This document shows, in pieces, positions 23,835 to 33,200 of a stretch of 38,714 nt of DNA. The stretch is from a virus: positions 1 through 38,714 of IMG/VR virus record IMGVR_UViG_3300030107_000879; one strand, 5' to 3'. The notes beneath the pieces are model-generated. The model saw only the letters and a program-made list of their open reading frames with translations. It searched no databases and was not told where the DNA came from. Position numbers and translations under genes: made by a program. Within the stretch, counting starts at the first letter, position 1. Every line of letters starts with the position of its first letter.

Positions 23835-24256
23835 ATATTAGTTTAGTCCCTTCCGAGCACATCACTGATGTTTGGTCTCAGGTTAGGGGCTATCTAGAAG
23901 ATGCAGTGGCAACATCGAATGGGCGCTGGACAACAGAGCATCTATGTTTTGCTTTAGCTTCTGGGCGATCTCAGCTCTGGATCGCATTCGATGATCAGCA
24001 GGAAATTATTGGCACGCTTACCACCGAAGTTACCAGCTACCCAGCTAGGCGAGTGTTATCCATGCACTTTCTTGGGGGAAGAGACTTCGATTTGTGGTAT
24101 GGCGAGTTATTACAGCAAATATCCAGATTCGCAAAAGACGCAGGTTGTGACGGCCTTGAAGGGGTGGCGCGTTTTGGATTCTGGAAATTCCTTAAAGAGG
24201 ATGGATTTGAAAAGACATCCGCGTTTTATGAGAAGGGCATAAAGAATGAGCCGTAG
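23831..24256 (+). CDS. GNAT-like acyltransferase-fold protein
   Basis: A 141-residue protein overlapping the previous gene by four bases. It has the order of a small GNAT fold: N-terminal helix (EHITDVWSQVRGYLEDAV), strand pair (QLWIAFDDQQEIIGTLTTEV, 48-67), a long strand (RRVLSMHFLGG) and a C-terminal helix plus strand (GLEGVARFGFWKFLKEDGF). The classical acetyl-CoA loop Q/RxxGxG/A is not obvious, so catalysis is doubtful. Such proteins occur in podovirus ejection blocks, and the small T7 internal protein gp13 has been compared to this fold. A virion assembly role is therefore as likely as an enzyme. Confidence 0.68.
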   Translation: MNISLVPSEHITDVWSQVRGYLEDAVATSNGRWTTEHLCFALASGRSQLWIAFDDQQEIIGTLTTEVTSYPARRVLSMHFLGGRDFDLWYGELLQQISRFAKDAGCDGLEGVARFGFWKFLKEDGFEKTSAFYEKGIKNEP

Positions 24257-24265
24257 GAATTTATT

Positions 24266-25432
24266 ATGAGTAAGAAAGGCGGAGGTGGTGGCGGCGGTCC
24301 CAGCGAACAGACAGTAATACAGTCCAATCTGCCTGAGTATGCAGAACCGTTTTACCGGAGTCTATTGGCCCGTGTTGGTTATGAGAGCGCATTGCCATAT
24401 GAGGCGTATCCGGGGCAAAGACTGGCTTACTTTAACCCTGCCGAGCAAGAAGCTCAGCGCAGGTTTGAGCAACTTGGCGTGTCTGGCACTCCTGATGAGT
24501 TGTTAGCGGCAGGTGACATTGCGGCGCAGGTAGGACAGGGCAACCCGTTCGCGGCGACAATGCTTGGTGGTCAGTATCAGGCGCTAGACGCCGGGCTTAA
24601 TTACATGCCCACACAGGACACAATAACCAGCAGTTTGCCTACCGCTTATACAGCAGGATCATTTACTGACCCGACAACAGTCGAGACGTACATGAACCCT
24701 TATCAGCAACTTGTTGTAGATCAGCAGAAGGAAGAGGCAAAAAGACAGTCGGACATCATGGCACAGCAAGCGTCCTTGCAGGCGGCGGGGTCTGGCAGTC
24801 TTGGTGGGTATCGTGAAGCGATCATGCAGGCTGAAAGGGAGCGGAACCTAGCAGATCAGCTTGACCAGATACAGGCAGAGGGATCACAGCGTGCATTTAC
24901 TGAGGCTCGTCAGGCTTTTGGCGAGGATCAATTAAGGAAGCAACAACAGTTTCAGACCGGACTTAGTCGGTTTCAGGCCGGCATTGGCGCCCTCTCTGAT
25001 GCGGAGCGTCTTAATCTTCAAAGACTGCAAGCAAACGAGGCGGCACGTCAGCAACAGGCTCAACTGGCTCAGGGTGCCTTTGGACAGTTGCTATCTGCTG
25101 ATCAGCAAAGGCTTGCGGCGGCAGGGATGCTGGGCGATTTCGTGTCACAGCGTCAGGCTATGGAGCTGGAAAGGCTCCGGCAGATGCAGGCGTCTGGTCA
25201 GATCGAGCGAGAGCTTATGCAACGCGGTCTGGATATCGGCTACACCGACTTCCTCAGACAGCAGGCGTTTCCGAAAGAACAGCTATCTTTCTACAGCTCA
25301 ATGCTCCAAGGCGTTCCGATTGCGCCGGGGCAAGTATCACAGTCTTATGGCATTACCCCTTCCGTTACCCAGCAGTTGTTGGGCTCAGGCATAGCGGGTG
25401 TCGGCCTGTATAACGCGCTCAGAGGGGGCTAA
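24266..25432 (+). CDS. Internal virion/ejection protein, Gln-rich helical
   Basis: A 388-residue protein beginning MSKKGGGGGGGPSEQTVIQ, followed by LPEYAEPFYRSLLARVGYES and the motif YMNPYQQLVVDQQKEEAKRQ (near 149-168). Residues about 160-330 are a long Gln/Ala/Arg-rich helical region with short heptads. The C-terminus is hydrophobic and glycine-rich (LLGSGIAGVGLYNALRGG). The YMNPYQxxV motif and order fit internal proteins ejected into the cell envelope in podovirus-like phages. No enzymatic motif is seen. The next start is four bases away. Confidence 0.7.
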   Translation: MSKKGGGGGGGPSEQTVIQSNLPEYAEPFYRSLLARVGYESALPYEAYPGQRLAYFNPAEQEAQRRFEQLGVSGTPDELLAAGDIAAQVGQGNPFAATMLGGQYQALDAGLNYMPTQDTITSSLPTAYTAGSFTDPTTVETYMNPYQQLVVDQQKEEAKRQSDIMAQQASLQAAGSGSLGGYREAIMQAERERNLADQLDQIQAEGSQRAFTEARQAFGEDQLRKQQQFQTGLSRFQAGIGALSDAERLNLQRLQANEAARQQQAQLAQGAFGQLLSADQQRLAAAGMLGDFVSQRQAMELERLRQMQASGQIERELMQRGLDIGYTDFLRQQAFPKEQLSFYSSMLQGVPIAPGQVSQSYGITPSVTQQLLGSGIAGVGLYNALRGG

Positions 25433-25435
25433 GCC

Positions 25436-27262
25436 ATGATTTCTAACATCCTTGAGCAGGAAGACATTATTAAAGGCTTGCCTGATGCGGCTTTGCAGAA
25501 GGAAGCCCGAGCACCCTCGGGTGCGCTTCAGCAGTTTCTGGTTGTCTCAGAGATCAAGCGTCGCACAGACATGCGTAAAAGCCATGAAAACCAGATGAAG
25601 GAACAGCCACAGGGCACTGTGGCAGATCAGATCGTAATGGAGGGCATCGCAGGCATGATGCCCCAGCAGGGCGTGGGCATGCCCCCTCAGATGGGTCCGC
25701 AGATGCCTCCCCAAGGCATGCCTCCACAAGGTGGGCCACAGATGCCCCCGCAAATGCCACCACCGGGAATGCCTCCGATGGGGATGGCGTCAGGCGGGAT
25801 AGTGCGGATGGCGAATGGCGGTCTCACTGGGATGCCCGGAGAGAATGCGCTCGCAGGCATGCAGGCTGAGCTTATGGCGAGAGCTAGAGTCCTCGCTCAA
25901 ACAACGGGCAGATCCATCGAAGAGGCGTATCAGGCGTTGCTCAGAGAGGCCCAGATGAACATGCCTGATTACAGCATGATTGCCCCTGCTGGCATGGGTG
26001 AGCTTCCGTCAATGGATATGCCATCTGGAACTCGCCCCCCAAAAGCGGTTACTGGCGGTATTGACCTTGGCGCATTAGGAGATATTGATTCGGCTGTTGG
26101 CGATGGCTTTATGTCGACCTACAGACTAATACCGCAGTATTCAACAAGGGACTACCTAGGAGAGGGTTTATCTGCGATTGAGCCCGTCGGAGACTACATC
26201 GCCGGTAAGGGGGATGCACTGCTTGAAGGGATCGGTACTTTGAGAGAACTCCTTCCTGACAACCCAGCTCGCTCCGTCAAGGACTTCGCTCTAGGTCCGT
26301 TCGCGGATAACAGAGAGATGATAGCGGCGGCGGACAGGATCAGGCCGGTGGTTGAGGACATGAATCAGGTTCGCATGGATGAACAGGCTAGGCTTCTTGC
26401 GGACTTGCAGTTAGATGCAATGGAAGGCGATGAGCAGGCCGCTAAGCAGGTTGCAAAGTTGCTTACAAGAACCGATGCTCAAGTGCAGGGTGGAGGTGTT
26501 GAGGTTCAGCCTAACGCCGGCGCAGGCGTGGCGTCAGGGTCGGCCTTAGGAAACCCCAAGGGCGATCCAGACGCAGAGACAGTGGCTCTTGAGACCGTGA
26601 TCGCGGCACAGGGCGAGGGCGAGTCTCCGGCACGGGCATCCTTCAACAGCGCAATATCAAGTATAGATGAGCTAATTTCTGACCTGAAAAACAAAGAAAC
26701 TCAGCAATCACCAGCTCTTGACTTGTCAGAGTTAATTGCAGACTCCAAGAGAATGGCCAAAGCAAACGCGCTTATGCAGTTGGGTGCTGGCATTGCCGCC
26801 GGAGACACTGCGAAAGCCCTTTCTGCCGCTGGCACTGCCGCCGCTAAGGGAATGCAGGACGCCAGAACACTGGATATGAAGAAGCGTTTAGCTGAATACC
26901 AAGCTGGAAGAGAAGATATTCGTCGTGGCGAGCAACGTGACCTTGACATAGCCAAGCTCGGACTCCAGAGAGAGCAGTTGTCGTTGCTGTCTGAAAAGTA
27001 TCAGAACGAGCTTGCAAAAGCCGCAAGTGTTGGCAGAAACGAACTGTTTAGGACCGCCAGCTCAATAGTTGACGCGGCAATGGCCGGTTCTACAGAGGTT
27101 GATCCTGATGCGAGAAAGCAACAGGCATATGCTCTGATGAATGAGTTTTTAACTCTGTACGCACCAACCTTCGGTGTTACGAGCATCCCCACGTTACCAA
27201 CAGGCGGCTCTGGAGCGGGTGCCGCTGTAGATCCGGCGCAGTTTGATCGAACCGGTGGCTAG
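25436..27262 (+). CDS. Internal virion protein with Met/Pro/Gln-rich tract
   Basis: A 608-residue protein. Residues 1-60 (EQEDIIKGLPDAALQKEARA, then QQFLVVSEIKRRTDMRKSHE) are a recognisable helical head of phage internal proteins. A low-complexity Met-Pro-Gln-Gly tract (about 77-118, units like MPPQGMPPQ) follows. The motif ASGGIVRMANGG (118-129) comes next, then alternating ordered and acidic segments. The C-terminus is helical and Ala-rich (LMQLGAGIAAGDTAKALSAA). It lies between the 388-aa and the giant protein, so it is likely part of the ejected set. No enzyme motif is visible. Confidence 0.7.
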   Translation: MISNILEQEDIIKGLPDAALQKEARAPSGALQQFLVVSEIKRRTDMRKSHENQMKEQPQGTVADQIVMEGIAGMMPQQGVGMPPQMGPQMPPQGMPPQGGPQMPPQMPPPGMPPMGMASGGIVRMANGGLTGMPGENALAGMQAELMARARVLAQTTGRSIEEAYQALLREAQMNMPDYSMIAPAGMGELPSMDMPSGTRPPKAVTGGIDLGALGDIDSAVGDGFMSTYRLIPQYSTRDYLGEGLSAIEPVGDYIAGKGDALLEGIGTLRELLPDNPARSVKDFALGPFADNREMIAAADRIRPVVEDMNQVRMDEQARLLADLQLDAMEGDEQAAKQVAKLLTRTDAQVQGGGVEVQPNAGAGVASGSALGNPKGDPDAETVALETVIAAQGEGESPARASFNSAISSIDELISDLKNKETQQSPALDLSELIADSKRMAKANALMQLGAGIAAGDTAKALSAAGTAAAKGMQDARTLDMKKRLAEYQAGREDIRRGEQRDLDIAKLGLQREQLSLLSEKYQNELAKAASVGRNELFRTASSIVDAAMAGSTEVDPDARKQQAYALMNEFLTLYAPTFGVTSIPTLPTGGSGAGAAVDPAQFDRTGG

Positions 27263-27267
27263 TCTTA

Positions 27268-30200
27268 ATGAGTTATGATCTGGGCGCGGCAAGAGCCGCC
27301 GGCCTATCAGACAGGCAGATTATAGATTATCTCTCAGAAAGCAGAGACTATGATGTCTCTGGCGCCTTGCAAGCCGGTCTTTCTGAGTCGCAGATCGCAG
27401 AGTACATGTCCGGCATGGACATTGACGACACGTCATTTCTAGGCTCTGTTAGCGAGGCCGTGCGTCGTATCCCCGGTGGCTTGGCAAGGGGTATTACCAG
27501 CACATTCACGGGTGCTGGCCAGCTCATTCCCGGTCTTGATGATGACAAGTTAGTAGAAACACAGCGCAGTATCGACGAATCCATCAGGGAAACTCTGGGC
27601 TACGACCCCGACTACGACGACAGCAATATCGCCGCGATTGGTGAGGCAGTGGGCCAGATTGGCTCGTTTATGCTCCCCGGTCTTGGAATGGCCAAGCTGG
27701 CAACAGTTGGGAGAGGAGCGCAAACAGCCCTTGGTGCTGGAATAGGCTCTGCCCAAGGACTTGCCCTTGGCGCAGAGGAGCGCCAACAGGCAATGGACCG
27801 TGGCGTTGACATATCTGAGGTACAGAAGAACCTGTCGAAAGCATCAGATGTGGCGATTGGCGCCTTAGAGGTCGCAGGTGTCCCGCTAAAGATACTGCGG
27901 GGCCTGCCAAAGCGGTGGGAAGACACCCCAGAGGGCGGAGTCCTGATGAGAAGGCTCCGGTCAGCAGTTGCTGGTGGCTTCAGGGAGGGCACTCAGGAGG
28001 CCATTTCCGGCATCGCAAGAGATATATCTGCGTCCTCAATATACGATCCAGACAGACCGATTGGCGATAGCGTTGTTGATGATTTTGCTGTGGGCGCTGG
28101 TGCTGGTGGCATATTCGACTTTGCGTTTAGCCTTGCCACAGGCAAGTACAAGCGTAGAGCGCCGGACGATCCCCCAGAGATACAGGAGCCCACACCCGAA
28201 GAGGCTGAGGCGGAAAGGGCGGCAAGGGTTCGTGAGGACGAGAAGGCCGAGGCGTTCAAGGATCAGGAGATTGAGGCGGCTAGAGCAACTGAGCGGGTTC
28301 AGGGAGACCTTGTTGGCCCCCCGACAGCAGAGGTTGCAGAGCAGGGCATGGTCATCCCCGGTCGCTCTGAGCAGTTAAGAGAAAATTTTCAGTACGGCAG
28401 AGACCTTGATCAGCCAGAGTATGGGCTGAATATCGAAGAGTCTACAGCAGAGAGAATTGCAAACCGGATCGCCACTAGGCTCGGTTCAAATATGCCGCTT
28501 GGGGTCAAGTTTGACCCGAAAAAAGACAGAATCACTGCTGATGGCGTTGAATATGGGCCGGTCATCAAGGACGAGCAGAAGCGTCAAGAGGTTGCCAATA
28601 GGCTCACATCTAGAAGTCAGCGTCAGATACCCATTGTCGAGGGCATCACCCCTCTTGCAGAGTCTTACAATGTCAATGCCGTAGAGCTTAAAAGAGAAGC
28701 TCAGGGGTTGATGCTTGAGGCGGATCAGCTCGACAAGCAAATTGATGTCGAGCAGAAGGAGCTAAACGAGGCATCGAGAAGACGTTTTAGCACGCCAGTT
28801 ACCGTGGAGGACGACCTTCTCACCGCTGTGGCAAAGCTGGGCGGCATAGATACCGAGCTTGCAAGACAGGACGGCATAGAATCATCCAGAAATCCCAAGC
28901 CATTTAGAGGCAAAAATAGGGTCATCAAGAACAACGGGCTGTCGTTTGATGACATGGGCGAGTTACTTGCTGACAACGGTTTTTACGCATTGCGGCCAAC
29001 AGCAAATCAAGTCCTTGAAGACATAGACAATGCTCTTAACAAGTTCGATGAAAATGCCCTGTACGACGGAGAGGGCAAATTTCAGCCTTCTCCTGACGCC
29101 CTCACTTTCCTTGGCGGCTCCAAAGGCGCTGAAATACAAGACAAGAAGCGCAACCTCTTAGAAAAAGAACAAAGGCTTGACCAGATCAGTTACACGCTGA
29201 AAGAGCTGGATAACAGAGATCCCTCCACCGTTTCGTCAGAGATAGAAGCGGCACAGCTTGAAGAGTTTCAACGACTAGCCGATGAAACTGCCGCGTCCCA
29301 GCCCCCACTTGAAGCTGTAGAGCCCGTAGATGCTCGGGATAGGGATACAGCCCAAGCCGCCGCCGAGGCAGAGCGAGATTTGCCACCCACAGAGCCGGTT
29401 GCGGCTCAAGATGCCCCGCCACGAGACATCCCCGCCCAAGAGGCCCAGCCAGACCCCGCCGCGCCTCAGGCAATCGTCCCGTATGACCCCAATGACACCG
29501 ACATAGCAAGGAACCTGCGTCAGGCTTTGGAGCGTTTTGGTGTTGCTGATCAGTTCACAGCAAGGCTGGTTGATCAGGTTGGCAAAGCAACCTATGACGC
29601 AGACGGCAATGTTGTCGTGGCGCCAGACCCTAATGCTCTGGAGGAGCAGGCCAGAGCCGAGGAGGAGGGCAGGCCATATGTTGTGGAGGGCAACTTCAGC
29701 CCCCTAACCAGACTAATACAAGTTAGCTTGGATGCGGTGCGGCCCAAGGTCGAGGCTGGAATGACCTACGATCAGGCTGTCGCAGACATTCTCAACCACG
29801 AGATTGTCCACGCACTGCGTCGTCTTGACTTGTTCACAGCAAAGGAGTTCAGCTTACTCGAGCGGGTAAGCCGCAAGTATATCAAGCCAGATAGCGGCGT
29901 AACCTACGCAAACTGGGCTTCATCAACATACGCAGATGGCACTCCTGTAGAGATTCAGGAAGAAGCAATAGCGGAGATGATCCGCGACGCCCTGACTCGT
30001 GGTGTTGTCATAGACGGCAGGCAAACCAAGCCCACCGGCAAGATACGCCAGATGATCAACAAGATCGTCGAGCTGTTCAAGCAACTTGCTGGATTCTCCC
30101 AGAACCAAGACATCAACTCGTTCTCTGAGTTGGTCGAGTCAATCAAGTCCGGCGATGTTGGCAGAAGAGAGCGGGGCGTTGTCCGCACCCAGATGGCCGT

Positions 30201-33200
30201 GGAAAGAGAGGCTGGCGCGATACCAGAGCGTGGCGTCACCTCTGAGATTCTTGGATTCCAGTATCAGCGGCCACAGGGCGTTGGCGATACATCAAGAAGA
30301 CCGGTGCCCGAAACGGGAGACCAGCCGATAGTTGACGAGGCCATGATGAGCCGTAGGCTTGTCAGGGCTGAAGAGCAGGGCTTTGACACCAATACCATTT
30401 ATTATCACGGCACATCCTCCCCCGACATACGTCGATTCCGCACAGAGATTCCCCAAGCAAAAGGCGTTATTGCCGGACACTTTACAACCGACCCAGAGTT
30501 CGCCAACTCGTTTGTACCCCTCATAGCAAGGGAGGGTGAGGCACAGGTTATTTACCCCGCTTTCTTGCGAGTCAGCAACACGTTCGATCCTCGCAATGAG
30601 CAGATGAGGGCGCTGGTTAGTGGTGAGATTGATAAAGGGAGGGGCGGCGAGGGACATAGGTTTATTGTTGATCACTCGTTACGCACATCAAAGCTAGACC
30701 TTGAAGAGTCAGACGCCATTGGGTTTGCAGATTCGGCTGTGGAAGAGGCTAAAGCCGCGATTTCAGTGAGTCCAAACAAGACCAGCTTTGAAGAGCTTGA
30801 GATAATGTCTCCGTTCATCAGGGCGGCTGGATTTGACTCTTATCTTGACTTTGAGGGTGGCGCCAGAGGAGTGACCGGCATAGCGGTGTTTGATCCCGCT
30901 GACATCAAGGGCGTATTTGCTGACTTTGATCCATCTGGCGTCCCCGAGGGGATGCGGTATGAAGATGACATCATGTACAGCCGCAGGGCCACTGGCACAC
31001 CCATCACAAATGCTGTTGCCAGAGCCAAGAAGAAGCACGAAGGGCTCAGGTTCAGCACTGAAGACGAGTTTTTTGGCAAGGTGTGGCCATCACTCATGGC
31101 TGATGTTGGCGGCACCGTTCCTGTTAACAAGTTGAGAGTAGGCGCCAAGCGAGCAGTGAGAGACCTGAAGGAGTGGGTCAAAAACAATCCTAAGTACAAC
31201 GACTACTACAACGAAGACATGAAGGCGACTCGGGCTTCTCTTGAGGCTGAGTACGGCAAGATGTCAGATACCGACTTTGCTCTGTACATGTTCCTGAATG
31301 GGATTACCTCTCCGGGTACGAAGCTGGCATCCAATGTTGGGGACGCAGTCAAGGCATTTGACTTGTACCGGCGTGACGGCAATTTTGACTCAATCAAGAT
31401 GGGCCTGAGCGACAAAGGCAACGTCGTCATGGTTGATGCCCCGATCAGCATCTCGGGCCTCACGGCGTCATCAAAAGCCAGAACCATGAAGGCGCTTGAC
31501 AAAATTATTCGTGAGCGTGGTGGCGTGAAGCAGGCGCTTGATCACCTGTTTGAGCCTGTCACGATGAAAGAGCTTGAGTCTTTCAAGAAAGGGCTCGGCT
31601 ATTCCGGCGTCGCCAAGAAAGGAGACATACGCGGCCTCGTTGAGGACGCTACAGGCCAAAAGCCAGACAAAAATCAGCTCATTCCAAGAATGTTCTTCTT
31701 GGGTCCAAAGCTGGGCGCATACACGCTCAACCTGATGGGCGACAGCCGATACCAAACTGTTGATGTTTGGGAGGCTAGATTTATACGCAGTTATTTTGAT
31801 AACATGTACGACACTAATACAGGCATCACGATGACCGCTGATGAGGGTCGCCTGTTTAGAGACTTCAGCAAGGTGTTCTCTGAAGAGTTTGAGAAGGTGT
31901 CTGGGTTCAAGGCAGACCCAGCAACTCTTCAGGCGATGCGCTGGTTTTACATGATCAATGCGGCCAAAGAGGCTGGATACTCTGGAGCGTCAACCAATGA
32001 AACGATATCAGAACTCACGGAAAAACAAATCCAAAACACTAGAGGATCTCGCTATGCAGGCAGGTCGTCAGGCGATGCAACGGTTCCGGTCAGAGATGAA
32101 GCAACGAGAGAAGGCCAAGAAAGAATAGAGGATGCACCGCTTGCGTCACGGCGCAAGATTGATCCTGCCAAGGTTGAAAAGGCTGTCGCAGAAACGGCGG
32201 CAGAGGCTGAGGCGGCAAGATACAATGTTCCTCTTTATAGCACTAAGGCGTCACCCGATGCCCAGTACATAGCCAGAAACCCAGAATCCGCGATCATTAC
32301 TGATGACGTGTTAGAGGCAAGACAGCCGAAGTACAGCAACACTGCAAACAGAGTCATCAACAGCCTTACCGCAGATCGACCCCAAGCCGCCGACCCGATG
32401 CAAGAGTTCATGGAGGCAACCGGCGAAGACAGCACTATCGACTATCAACTTACAAGGGCCAAGCAGGCCGCAGTCAACCGATACGCTAGGCTGGAAAAGC
32501 TACACAAGAGATACTTCAAAGACTATCTAGCCGACACCAGTGCGATAGCGTCTGTGCTGTTTGCCGACAGATCTCGTGGTGTTACCGCTTCTGCAATCAA
32601 AGATGGCGTACCACAGTACAAGCAAGGCTTCACGAAAGTCGTGGACTTTACCCACAAGGGCAAGAAATATCGCGGCCTGATTGACATACTTGGCATTCTC
32701 CGCACCAAAGAACATGGCGACCTCAGCAGGCTGGCTCAGTCTTACGCTATTGCTATGCGTGGGCGCCGATTGAACGACGAAGGCAAGCCGACGCCCGTTT
32801 CCAAGAAAGACATAGATGATGTCAAGGCCGCAGTGGCCGAGTACACCGATGTAAATGGAAACAACCCGATCATTGAGTGGTATGACGCTTGGCAGGCATA
32901 CAACAACAAGGTTATTCAGTTCCTGCAAGATACAGGTGTGCTGTCAGAAGAGACCGCTGTGAGCTGGCGGGAGGCGTCAGATTACATTCCGTTCTATCGT
33001 GCGCTCGACAAGACCGCCAAGGTTGGTAGCGTTACCCACGGTGTATTCGGCGATCTAACCAAACTGGGCTCGTTCCGCGCCTACAAAGGCAGTGACAAGG
33101 CGATCAATGTGCCTCTCGTCGAGGCCATTGTGAAGAATACATCTGCGGCGATTGACATGGGCATGAGGAACGTGGCCCAGCAAAGAATCGCCCGTGACAT

